A stretch of 29,802 nt of DNA, taken from NCBI GenBank assembly GCA_034090805.1, contig JAXDRV010000026.1:1-29802 (forward strand), in the 5' to 3' direction. This stretch comes from Ornithomonoglobus_A sp034090805. GTDB lineage: Bacteria > Bacillota > Clostridia > UBA1381. How positions within the stretch are numbered: the stretch's first letter is position 1; each line of letters starts with the position of its first letter. A program made the position numbers and the translations under genes. Below, piece by piece: positions 1 to 7,169 of the stretch. The notes below the pieces were generated by a model that worked only from the letters and a program-made list of their open reading frames with translations, did not search any database and was not told the origin of the DNA.

Positions 1-22
1 AATATTTTGAGAACAAAATATT
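1..22. repeat. 9-bp inverted repeat (hairpin)
   Basis: AATATTTTG at 1-9 and CAAAATATT at 14-22 are perfect inverted copies around a 4-nt loop. This is the first of three consecutive palindromes upstream of gpr. The window edge prevents telling whether it belongs to an upstream gene, for example as a terminator. Confidence 0.6.
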
Positions 23-29
23 TATTTGG

Positions 30-70
30 GGTGCAAGGATTTTTTCATATTTATGAAAAAACCTTGCACC
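30..70. repeat. Long inverted repeat, possible bidirectional terminator
   Basis: GGTGCAAGG (30-38) pairs with CCTTGCACC (62-70). Inside, after one bulged A, TTTTTTCATA (40-49) pairs with TATGAAAAAA (52-61), so nearly the whole 41 nt folds on itself. The T and A runs lie inside the stem rather than after it, which is unlike a standard intrinsic terminator. It may be a dispersed palindromic element. Confidence 0.6.
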
Positions 71-126
71 TGAACAATTATGAAACGCTTTTAAGCCGCT
101 ATGCGGCTGCGTTTCATAATTGTTCA
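71..126. repeat. 56-bp near-perfect palindrome
   Basis: The 18 bases at 71-88 (TGAACAATTATGAAACGC) are exactly complementary to 109-126. Within them AGCCGC (94-99) pairs with GCGGCT (103-108), leaving a TTTTA bulge and a TAT loop. It directly abuts the 30-70 hairpin. Length and perfection suggest a palindromic intergenic repeat or a small non-autonomous element rather than an ordinary terminator. Copy number elsewhere in the genome is unknown. Confidence 0.7.
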
Positions 127-131
127 GCAGT

Positions 132-173
132 CATTAAATAATGCAGTCATACGCTTAATTAAATCAAGCGTAT
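132..173 (+). promoter_or_regulatory. Presumed gpr promoter region with two short inverted repeats
   Basis: CATT/AATG (132-143) and ATACGCTT (149-156)/AAGCGTAT (166-173) form two small dyads just upstream of the gpr ribosome binding site at 183-187. Forespore expression of gpr by SigF/SigG is established in Bacillus, but no convincing -35/-10 pair of that class could be fitted here. Only the dyads are direct observations. Confidence 0.3.
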
Positions 174-194
174 ACACAAAACGGAGGATTGATC

Positions 195-1055
195 ATGGCA
201 AAAAATATACGAACCGACCTGGCGGTAGAGGCGCATCGAATTTCGTGCGGCTACGGGCAGAAAACAGAGGGAGTTATTGTAAAGGAAAGCGAAGAAAAGG
301 GCATTAAGCTGACAAGAGTGGAAATAACAAACAGCGAGGGAGAAAAGGCTCTCGGCAAGTCTGTCGGAAATTATGTTACAATAGACTGCCCTCGTCTGAG
401 ATACAGCACGGAGGATTACGATACCGTCTGTTCTCTTATCTCGCGCGAGATACGCAGCATGGCAAAAATAACTCCCGATTCCGTGACTCTCGTTGCGGGA
501 CTCGGAAACCGTGACATAACGCCCGATGCCCTCGGCATAGAAACCGCCGAAAATGTTATGGTAACACATCATCTCAAAAAATACATGAGCGAATATCTCG
601 GCAGCGGCATAAGCGGCGTATGCACAGTCACTCCCGGCGTGCTCGGCACGACAGGCATGGAAACCGCCGACACCGTAAAGTGCATAGTAAGCAGTCTGCG
701 TCCCGACCTTGTAATAACGATAGACGCACTCGCCGCCGCAGATATTCGCAGAGTTGCGACAACGATACAAATAAGCGATGCAGGCATACAGCCCGGTGCC
801 GGTGTGGGCAACGACCGTGAGGGAATAAACCGTCAAACGCTCGGTGTCCCGGTCATAGCAGTCGGTGTTCCCACGGTTATTGATGCAAGGAGCATATCTG
901 ACGAGGAAATCCCGGAAGAGCTTCTGCCGCTTATGGTAACAACAAAGGATATAGACCTCGTGATAAAGAAATGCGCACGCACAATCGCAGACGGAATCAA
1001 TCTTGCGCTGCATGAAAATATCACCCATGAGGAAATTATGGCATTTACGGGTTGA
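195..1055 (+). CDS. gpr: Germination protease GPR
   Basis: GPR is the spore protease that degrades small acid-soluble spore proteins during germination, releasing DNA from protection and supplying amino acids. The 286-residue product opens with MAKNI followed by RTDLAVEA, the conserved autoprocessing region. TPDALG (Asp111) and TIDALAA (Asp177) match the two aspartates of this atypical aspartic protease. TPGVLGTTGMET and QISDAGIQPGAGVGN are also family blocks. ATG at 195 is chosen because GGAGG at 183-187 sits 7 nt upstream; a TTG at 189 is in frame but too close. The protein is shorter than the roughly 370-residue Bacillus enzyme, the missing part lying between VGVPTVIDA and MVTTKDID. The gene shows that the organism forms, or descends from formers of, endospores. 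Confidence 0.95.
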   Translation: MAKNIRTDLAVEAHRISCGYGQKTEGVIVKESEEKGIKLTRVEITNSEGEKALGKSVGNYVTIDCPRLRYSTEDYDTVCSLISREIRSMAKITPDSVTLVAGLGNRDITPDALGIETAENVMVTHHLKKYMSEYLGSGISGVCTVTPGVLGTTGMETADTVKCIVSSLRPDLVITIDALAAADIRRVATTIQISDAGIQPGAGVGNDREGINRQTLGVPVIAVGVPTVIDARSISDEEIPEELLPLMVTTKDIDLVIKKCARTIADGINLALHENITHEEIMAFTG

Positions 1056-1080
1056 CATACGGCTGAAAATGGGGTAATAT
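1052..1080 (+). promoter_or_regulatory. SigA-type promoter for the M16 peptidase pair
   Basis: TTGACA at 1052-1057 and TAATAT at 1075-1080 are separated by 17 bp. The -35 overlaps the gpr stop codon (TGA 1053-1055). It would let the peptidase genes be transcribed in vegetative cells independently of sporulation-controlled gpr. Confidence 0.65.
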
Positions 1081-1123
1081 ATAGATATAATATTTTTAAG
1101 TAATTGAAAGGACAGCATATACA

Positions 1124-2389
1124 ATGCAGGAAATACGTATAAATTCAAACATTACATTAAAGTATATACCGATGACGAAGCTGAAAACCACCACTGTCGG
1201 TATTTTTATACACCGTCCGCTTACCAAATGCGACTCCGCAATGAATGCGATACTCCCCTATGTGATGCGCAGGGGCTGCCGCCTTTGTCCGGATACGGAA
1301 ACAATTTCAAAGTATCTTGAAAATCTTTACGGTGCGTCAATGACGGGAACGGTGTTAAAGCGAGGCGAGGATCATATCCTTTACTTTGATGCCGAAAGCA
1401 TAAGCGACAAATACGCTCCCAACGGCGAGGAGCTTTTATCGGAGCTTCTGCGGCTGCTGTTATCGGTTGTATTTGAGCCTGTCGTTATTGACGGCGGCTT
1501 TGACGAAACGGTGTTAAACCGGGAAAAGGAGAACGCTCGTGACAGGATATTATCGCTTATGAACGACAAACGCAGCTATGCCTCTTTAAGATGCGCCGAG
1601 GAAATGTGTGAGGGCGAGCCGTTTGCGATTTCGTGGTTCGGAAATATCGAGGATATAGATAAAATCGGAGCAAAGTCGCTCTACAGCTACTATAAACAGA
1701 TGATTTCCTCTTCCCCGATAGACATTTACGTATGCGGTGACGCTGATGCGGACAAGCTTGCGGAGGTAGTCGGTAAATACACGGCCGGAATCGAATTTAA
1801 AACTCCGTCACTGCCTCAGACGGAAATTCTCAAAAAGTCGGCTCCCGTAAAAAATGTCACGGAGGAAATGGACGTTGCTCAGGGAAAGCTTGCCATAGGC
1901 TTCAGAACAAACACACGTCCCACAGACGCAGACTTCCCCGCCCTTACCGTTATGAACAGCATATTCGGAGCGGGCGCACATTCAAAGCTTTTCAATAACG
2001 TGCGCGAAAAGCTGAGTCTTGCCTATTATGCTTCCTCGCAGCTTGAAAAATTCAAAGGACTGCTTACGGTAAATGCGGGAATTGAGTTTGACAATTTCCA
2101 AAAGGCATATGACGAATCGCTTGCACAGCTTGAAGAAATAAAAAAAGGAAATATATCGGAGCTTGAGTTTACCTCAAGCATAAATGCACTGCTCAGCTCA
2201 CTTGAGGGATATTATGATGACCAGAGATATTTGCAGAGCTTCTACCTCGGCGAATACATCTCCGGCACAAACCGCAGCATCGAGGACGTAAAGGAACAGA
2301 TAAAAGCGGTAACGGTCGAAGACGTGCAAAAGGCCGCAGCAAAGCTTGAGCTTGATACGGTATACTTCTTGAAAGGAAAGAAAGATTGA
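1124..2389 (+). CDS. M16 family peptidase-like protein, YmfF type, zinc motif absent
   Basis: The 421-residue protein has the two-lobed layout of an M16 (pitrilysin/insulinase) half-enzyme. LAIGFRTNTRPTDADFPALTV and the following FGAGAHSKLFNNVREKLSLAY block (about residues 255-305) are typical of the second M16 domain. The HxxEH zinc-binding motif expected near residue 50 is missing: that stretch reads NAILPYVMRRG. It is therefore probably the non-catalytic partner of the next gene, as in the YmfF/YmfH pair of Bacilli and the alpha/beta processing peptidase arrangement. ATG at 1124 follows an AAAGGA site. The stop is one base before the next start, so the two are very likely translationally coupled. 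The substrate is unknown. Confidence 0.85.
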   Translation: MQEIRINSNITLKYIPMTKLKTTTVGIFIHRPLTKCDSAMNAILPYVMRRGCRLCPDTETISKYLENLYGASMTGTVLKRGEDHILYFDAESISDKYAPNGEELLSELLRLLLSVVFEPVVIDGGFDETVLNREKENARDRILSLMNDKRSYASLRCAEEMCEGEPFAISWFGNIEDIDKIGAKSLYSYYKQMISSSPIDIYVCGDADADKLAEVVGKYTAGIEFKTPSLPQTEILKKSAPVKNVTEEMDVAQGKLAIGFRTNTRPTDADFPALTVMNSIFGAGAHSKLFNNVREKLSLAYYASSQLEKFKGLLTVNAGIEFDNFQKAYDESLAQLEEIKKGNISELEFTSSINALLSSLEGYYDDQRYLQSFYLGEYISGTNRSIEDVKEQIKAVTVEDVQKAAAKLELDTVYFLKGKKD

Positions 2390-2390
2390 T

Positions 2391-3680
2391 ATGGAACTTA
2401 AATATTCAAAAAACGAACTCACGGGCGAGGAATTATACAGCGGAATACATTCCTCCGGGCTTCATATTTATATAATTCCGAAAAAAAATTACAGTAAAAG
2501 CTATGCAATTTTCGGCACGCATTACGGCAGCGTTGATTCAAAATTCGTTGTTCCCGGTGAAACTGAGCTTACCGAGGTACCGGACGGCATAGCGCACTAT
2601 CTTGAGCATAAAATGTTCGACCAGCCGGACGGCTCAAACGTGTTTGACAAATTCTCCAAATACGGTGCAAACGCAAACGCATACACATCCTTTAACATTA
2701 CGGCATATCTTTTCAGTGCAACGTCAAACCTTGACGAAAACCTGAGAACACTTATGGACTACGTCCAAAGCCCGTATTTTACCGAGGCAAGCGTACAGAA
2801 GGAGCAGGGCATTATCGGTCAGGAAATAAGAATGTACGATGATAACGGGGACTGGAAGGTTTTCTTTAATTTCCTTAACTGCCTGTACCAAAAGCACCCC
2901 ATAAGAACGGAGATTGCCGGAACGGTTGAGAGCATAAGCCACATCACGGCGGACTATCTGTACAAATGCTACAACACATTCTATAATCTGTCAAACATGG
3001 CAATCGTCGTTGCCGCAGACGCAGACCCGCGTCATATCGCAGACGTTATATCCTCATCGGTAAAGAAAAACGAGCCGTTTAAGGAGGAAATAAAAAAGGT
3101 ATATCCCGAAGAGCCTGAGGATATTGCAAGGGAATACAGCGAGCAAAGCCTCAGCGTTTCCGCTCCCCTGTTTATGCTTGGCTATAAGGATACCGACACA
3201 GGCTTTACGGGTGACGCTCTTTTGAAAAAGTGCATCGAAACGGAAATTCTGCTGAAAATGATTTTCGGCAAAAGCTCACCTCTTTACAAAAAGCTCTACA
3301 GCGAGGGACTTATAAATTCAAATTATTCGTTTGAATACACAATGCAGCCCGATTATGCCTTTTCCTCGGTAAGCGGAGAGTCAAAGGATCCGAAAAGGCT
3401 GTATGACGAGGTTCTTGCGGAAATCGAAAGAATACGCAAAGACGGCATAAGCCGTGAGGATTTTGAGCGCACAAAAAAGGTTCTGTGGGGCAATTATATA
3501 CGCACAATGAACGATACGGAGGATTATGCAAACTCATTCCTCACCCACACGCTCATGGGAATAGATTACTTTAATTATGACAAGGTATATAAGAGCGTTA
3601 CCTTTGAGGACGCAAAAAAACGTTTTGACAGCCACTTTAAAAAAGGCCGCTCCGCACTTTCGGTAATCAATCCTCTCTGA
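2391..3680 (+). CDS. M16 family zinc peptidase, YmfH type, active-site motif intact
   Basis: This 429-residue protein carries HYLEH at residues 69-73 (His69, Glu72, His73), the inverted zinc motif of M16 peptidases, and a downstream EQGIIGQEI with Glu145 as probable third ligand. GANANAYTSFNITAYLF after the motif and the C-terminal KLYSEGLINSNYSFEY region are also typical. It should be the catalytic subunit of a heterodimer with the protein encoded immediately upstream, one base away. The homologous B. subtilis pair is cytosolic and its substrate is poorly defined; a peptide-processing role as for AlbE/AlbF is possible but unproven. A strong terminator follows at 3767-3809. Confidence 0.9.
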   Translation: MELKYSKNELTGEELYSGIHSSGLHIYIIPKKNYSKSYAIFGTHYGSVDSKFVVPGETELTEVPDGIAHYLEHKMFDQPDGSNVFDKFSKYGANANAYTSFNITAYLFSATSNLDENLRTLMDYVQSPYFTEASVQKEQGIIGQEIRMYDDNGDWKVFFNFLNCLYQKHPIRTEIAGTVESISHITADYLYKCYNTFYNLSNMAIVVAADADPRHIADVISSSVKKNEPFKEEIKKVYPEEPEDIAREYSEQSLSVSAPLFMLGYKDTDTGFTGDALLKKCIETEILLKMIFGKSSPLYKKLYSEGLINSNYSFEYTMQPDYAFSSVSGESKDPKRLYDEVLAEIERIRKDGISREDFERTKKVLWGNYIRTMNDTEDYANSFLTHTLMGIDYFNYDKVYKSVTFEDAKKRFDSHFKKGRSALSVINPL

Positions 3681-3691
3681 TAATTTCTTCG

Positions 3692-3755
3692 GAATTTGAG
3701 ATATTTCCGATTAACCTTCGGCTCAGACATCACTCGCTTCGTTCGGGAACTCGAC
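3692..3755. repeat. Degenerate intergenic repeat, copy A
   Basis: GAATTTGAGATATTTC at 3692-3707 matches GAATTTGAGATGTTTC at 5498-5513 at 15 of 16 positions. Both are followed within about 60 nt by a CTCGCTTCG/GGAACTC-like tail (3731-3755 here, 5551-5573 there). The two copies lie in the same orientation on either side of the oleate-hydratase-like gene. Confidence 0.45.
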
Positions 3756-3766
3756 GAAAAACAATT

Positions 3767-3809
3767 AAAAAATGACCGATACGGCTGATACCGTTTTCGG
3801 TCATTTTTT
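3767..3809. terminator. Bidirectional intrinsic terminator
   Basis: AAAAAATGACCGA (3767-3779) pairs with TCGGTCATTTTTT (3797-3809), and an inner ACGG/CCGT extends the stem. The T run on each strand serves the convergent genes: the M16 pair on the plus strand and the oleate-hydratase-like gene on the minus strand. Confidence 0.9.
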
Positions 3810-3810
3810 G

Positions 3811-5436
3811 TTAAAATTCCGTCTTTATTCTTCTCGCCATACGTCTGCTCATAAATGCCGGAAGCCTGCATACCGGCGGCTCCGTATTTCTTCCTAGCAG
3901 TCCGTAAACGGCATTTTTCGCATTATAAGCCAGATATTCCATATCACCTTTAGCTCTGTCGGATTTGACAAATTCACCGAGCATTGCAAGGTTTGTGCTG
4001 CCGTTCGGGAACATATCGGCAAGTGCGCCCGCGCTTTGCGCATTTACCGCCGACTTGCCGTATGGCTTTAATACGGTGACAACATTTATTACGCTGTCAC
4101 GTATTTCCTCCCAGTCGTTTTTGAGACCGAGCAAACACACAAGCTCATAAAGCATCTCCGAACCGCTTGAATTTACCGCCGCCTTGTCAACGTAATTTCC
4201 CTCGACATTGCAATTTAAAATCCGTCCCGTTACCACATACGTATCGTCATTCTGTCCGTCAAAATATTTACCCATCGGACACACAACCGACATATCCCAA
4301 TTTGAATTTTTAAACGTCATTATCGTTCCGGGCGAATTAAGTGTAGTATCAAAAATATGCGATGTTAAAATATCACTCTTGAACGTTGCCGTAAATTCCG
4401 CTGTCGGAGCCTCTGCAACGGCAGACGGATTCCCCACTCCGTCCGCCTTTTGAGCCAAAGCCGTCCACAAAGGTGCCGTCTTTGCCGAGCTTGCCGGGGC
4501 GGGACTGTTGAAATCTCCCGTTGTCATTGCGTCAAACGAGGTAAACGGCGTCATAAAACATAAATCACCGCTGTTTAAATAGAACGTTTTCAATGTTCCC
4601 TTTTCGATTATATCAAACGAAATCACATTTTTGTATTCATCATCAAAATCAATATCCGTCACAGACGCATTTTCACAAAATTCCACTCCGCACTCAACAA
4701 GATACTTCCTCAGCGGCTCAACAATACTTTCGTATTTATTGATACACGTATCCAGCGTCCCCTCGCAGGTTTCAACCCTGGGCGAAAGCATAAGCATTCC
4801 CCTCATAAGCTTTGCAAACTCGTCCGCAGATGTTTCGGCGTCAATCGCAAACATAGACTGCCACATCGCATAGAAATCACTTTCAAAGAAATCCGCACCG
4901 AAAATATCTCCTATTGCAGTATTTCCGCAAATATTCCCCTTTACAAGCTTTACAAGCGCACGTCTGTCAGCCGTTCCGAACGCCGCTCCGTCACCGTCAA
5001 CAAGTCTGCCCATTGCCGAAAGCGGATAAGCGTTGTTGTAATTTTCGATTTCCGTCTTGACCGAAATATCGCCTATATCACGTGACGGAACATTTTTCAG
5101 TATCTCAAAAAGGCATCGTGAATTTTCCGAGGCAATCACAGGCATAACCGTTTCAACAAATCCTTCCTCATTGTTCCCGCTGCCGCCGATCTTATCCGCT
5201 CCGAATATATGGATACTGTCGCCCTTGAATCCGAAATCGTTTATCAGATAAGCAGCACCGAACAACGCCGATACGGAGTTGCCGAGAAAATATATGTTCT
5301 TCCCCTTAGGCAAACGCTTAAGCTCCTCAGCCTGCTTTTTCTTTTTCTTATGATTAACAGCCACTGCCGCTGCTGCCGCTGCCGCACCTACCGCAGCCGC
5401 TGCCGCAAAAAGCTTTGTCATGTCTTTTTTAGTCAT
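3811..5436 (-). CDS. Oleate hydratase (MCRA) family protein, divergent and membrane-anchored
   Basis: Oleate hydratases are FAD-binding proteins that add water to the cis-9 bond of unsaturated fatty acids. Family features seen in the 541 residues: IYFLGNSVSALFGAAYLI (nucleotide-binding beta-alpha-beta, about 48-65), IHIFGADKIGGSG, PLSAMGRLVDGDG, FFESDFYAMWQSMFAID, and a region matching the family's YDSIxxPLxKWLxxxGV block. Unlike typical members it begins with a short basic stretch and an Ala/Val-rich hydrophobic segment (about 9-27) followed by a poly-Lys patch, suggesting an N-terminal membrane anchor. The usual GGREMENHFEC-like motif with the catalytic Glu reads TVMPVIASENSRC (residues 96-108), so hydratase activity is doubtful. 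ATG at 5436 is preferred over the in-frame ATG at 5445, which sits only 1-2 nt from the AAAGGA site. No clear promoter was found. Confidence 0.75.
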   Translation of the reverse strand: MTKKDMTKLFAAAAAVGAAAAAAAVAVNHKKKKKQAEELKRLPKGKNIYFLGNSVSALFGAAYLINDFGFKGDSIHIFGADKIGGSGNNEEGFVETVMPVIASENSRCLFEILKNVPSRDIGDISVKTEIENYNNAYPLSAMGRLVDGDGAAFGTADRRALVKLVKGNICGNTAIGDIFGADFFESDFYAMWQSMFAIDAETSADEFAKLMRGMLMLSPRVETCEGTLDTCINKYESIVEPLRKYLVECGVEFCENASVTDIDFDDEYKNVISFDIIEKGTLKTFYLNSGDLCFMTPFTSFDAMTTGDFNSPAPASSAKTAPLWTALAQKADGVGNPSAVAEAPTAEFTATFKSDILTSHIFDTTLNSPGTIMTFKNSNWDMSVVCPMGKYFDGQNDDTYVVTGRILNCNVEGNYVDKAAVNSSGSEMLYELVCLLGLKNDWEEIRDSVINVVTVLKPYGKSAVNAQSAGALADMFPNGSTNLAMLGEFVKSDRAKGDMEYLAYNAKNAVYGLLGRNTEPPVCRLPAFMSRRMARRIKTEF

Positions 5437-5497
5437 TAAAAACATATCCTTTCACGATAACTTTTAACGGGTAATTGCAAAACTCGAGAGTTCCACA

Positions 5498-5573
5498 GAA
5501 TTTGAGATGTTTCTTATTACGGGGCGGCAGGGACACCGCCCCTACACACCCTCGCTCTCGCTTGGAACTCTAC
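5498..5573. repeat. Degenerate intergenic repeat, copy B, with GC-rich hairpin
   Basis: The head GAATTTGAGATGTTTC (5498-5513) and the tail CTCGCTTGGAACTC (5557-5570) resemble copy A at 3692-3755. Between them GGGGCGG (5521-5527) pairs with CCGCCCC (5536-5542), an insertion copy A lacks. The region looks like a small, mutable intergenic element. Confidence 0.45.
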
Positions 5574-5614
5574 AAAACTTAATCATAAACATCACTAATT
5601 CTTCCAAAATTATA

Positions 5615-5702
5615 GGATTTGAGAGTGTTTTTGAGTTTGTTCGGACGAGTTACAGCAAGGAATGTTTGAGTACGAATAAATTTAAAAATACTCTCAAACC
5701 CC
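5615..5702. repeat. 88-bp imperfect palindrome; right arm resembles a type II CRISPR repeat
   Basis: Read on the minus strand, 5699 to 5664 is a 36-nt unit that begins GTTTGAGAGTATTTTT and ends GTACTCAAAC. Its length and ends are those of many type II CRISPR repeats. The left arm, starting GGATTTGAGAGTGTTTTT at 5615, is an inverted partner. Over about 27 positions the arms differ mainly at four A/G sites that would be G-U pairs in plus-strand RNA. A 13-nt spacer (5651-5663) separates the arms. No further repeats, spacers or cas genes are present in the window, so this could be a relic, a repeat/anti-repeat pair, or an unrelated palindromic element. Confidence 0.4.
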
Positions 5703-5808
5703 AAACTTACATTTTACAATCACCTATATATATAATTATAATACCACACTTTCAGTAAAATGTAAATATATTTTTCTGATTTTCGGCATTTTTTATGTGT
5801 TATTTAAC

Positions 5809-5854
5809 AAAAAAACTGCCGAAAACGAAGTATATAAAACTTCGTTTTCGACAG
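5809..5854 (-). terminator. Intrinsic terminator of glnK-amt
   Basis: CGAAAACGAAGT (5820-5831) and ACTTCGTTTTCG (5839-5850) form a 12-bp perfect stem, extended by CTG/CAG across a C-A mismatch. On the minus strand it is followed by a run of T (5809-5815). It lies 26 nt past the amt stop codon. Confidence 0.9.
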
Positions 5855-5879
5855 CGCTATGAGTTACGTATATTTTTAA

Positions 5880-7139
5880 TTATTTGTTTGGCATAAAGTC
5901 GGGGTATGCCGATTCAAGTCCGTGCTCTGTTGCGTCAAGACCTGCTATTTCGTCCTCAGGCTTTGCTCTTAAAAGACCTGCCTTCTTAAGAACTATGAAG
6001 AAGAGAGCGCCTATTGCCGCTGCCCATACGATAATCGAAACCGCTCCGAGAACCTGAATACCGAGCTGTGCCGCATTGCCGTGGAAAAGACCGACAACGT
6101 CATTATCGTTAGCAAAAAGTCCTACAGCTATCGTTCCCCAAAGTCCGCATACGCCGTGAACCGATACTGCACCGACAGGGTCGTCAACCTTAAGCTTTGT
6201 GTCGATAAACGGTATTGCAAGGCACATGAGTATTGCACCTATAACACCGATTATAACAGCCTCTACCGGTGATACAACATCACAGGGAGCTGTGATGGCA
6301 ACAAGACCGCCGAGAATACCGTTAAGTGTCATTGATACATCAGGCTTTCCGTAGCGTGCCCATGTGAAGAACATTGCGGTGATTGCCGCTGCGCAGGCTG
6401 CGAGGTTTGTTGTTATAAATGACTTTGCTGCTATATCAACGCCGCCGTCCGAAAGAGCACCCGATGATGCGGGGTTAAATCCGAACCAACCGAACCACAG
6501 GATAAATACACCCGCCGCACCGATCAGGATATTGTGACCGGGGATAGCGTTTACCTTGCCGCTCTTTGTGTACTTGCCGATTCTCGGACCTAAGATTGCA
6601 GCACCTACAAACGACAGCGTACCGCCGAGCATATGTACGATTGCCGAACCGGCAAAATCATGGAAGCCCATTTCCGACAGCCAGCCGCCGCCCCATACCC
6701 AGTGACCTGCAACAGGATAGATAAAGAGCGAAATTGCCGCCGAGTAGATACAATATGCCGAAAAGTTTGTTCTTTCCGCCATAGCTCCCGATACAATCGT
6801 AGCCGATGTTGCACAGAACACCGTCTGGAAGAACAGTGCCGTGTAGTTGTAATCGCCCTGACCTACAAGACCCGCAAGACCGTTTAAGAAGGTTTCGCCG
6901 AAAGGCTTACCCACAAATCCACCGATGCTTTCACCGTACATCAAACCATAACCTATAATCCAGTAAATAATCGAGCCGAACATAAAGTCAACTATGTTCT
7001 TCATTATAATGTTACCGGTGTTCTTTGATCTTGTAAAGCCCGCCTCAACAAGCGTAAAGCCCGCCTGCATGAAAAATACCAGTACGCCTCCGAAAAACAG
7101 CCAGAAGCAGTCTATCATTTTAGTTAATTCCAATTCCAT
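5880..7139 (-). CDS. amt: Ammonium transporter Amt
   Basis: Amt is an integral membrane channel/transporter that takes up ammonium. The 419-residue product shows the family's pattern of eleven membrane segments. FFMQAGFTLVEAGFTRSKN lies at the N-terminus, and the substrate-site aspartate and first pore histidine fall in HDFAGSAIVHM (Asp161, His169). The second pore histidine is in GAVSVHGVCGLWG (His328). The C-terminal tail is cytoplasmic and is where PII proteins normally dock. ATG at 7139 follows an AAGGAAGGA site; an in-frame TTG at 7145 is an alternative start. It lies 30 nt downstream of the PII gene, the standard glnK-amt operon, and ends at the terminator at 5809-5854. Confidence 0.97.
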   Translation of the reverse strand: MELELTKMIDCFWLFFGGVLVFFMQAGFTLVEAGFTRSKNTGNIIMKNIVDFMFGSIIYWIIGYGLMYGESIGGFVGKPFGETFLNGLAGLVGQGDYNYTALFFQTVFCATSATIVSGAMAERTNFSAYCIYSAAISLFIYPVAGHWVWGGGWLSEMGFHDFAGSAIVHMLGGTLSFVGAAILGPRIGKYTKSGKVNAIPGHNILIGAAGVFILWFGWFGFNPASSGALSDGGVDIAAKSFITTNLAACAAAITAMFFTWARYGKPDVSMTLNGILGGLVAITAPCDVVSPVEAVIIGVIGAILMCLAIPFIDTKLKVDDPVGAVSVHGVCGLWGTIAVGLFANDNDVVGLFHGNAAQLGIQVLGAVSIIVWAAAIGALFFIVLKKAGLLRAKPEDEIAGLDATEHGLESAYPDFMPNK

Positions 7140-7169
7140 TATCAATCATTCCTTCCTTTTTTCAGCCGC

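Larger units (their letters stand above)
5437..5879. other. Repeat-rich intergenic region without a supported gene
   Basis: This stretch of about 440 bp holds a degenerate repeat (5498-5573) containing a GGGGCGG/CCGCCCC hairpin (5521-5542), a large inverted repeat (5615-5702), an AT-rich segment (5703-5808) and the amt terminator. Short reading frames here, such as one at 5507-5758, have no ribosome binding site and run through the repeats. Confidence 0.7.

Noticed and set aside
127..188. SigG/SigF promoter for gpr
   Set aside because: Expected from Bacillus biology, but no -35/-10 pair with proper spacing could be fitted.
159..1148. 329-codon open frame antisense to gpr
   Set aside because: It lies opposite a strongly conserved gene, has a Cys/Tyr/His-rich composition typical of antisense frames, and no ribosome binding site.
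5615..5702. CRISPR array
   Set aside because: Only one full repeat-like unit plus an inverted partner is present; no spacer series and no cas genes, so an array is not claimed.
5507..5758. 83-codon plus-strand frame in the repeat-rich intergenic region
   Set aside because: It runs through the GC hairpin and the large palindrome, with no ribosome binding site.
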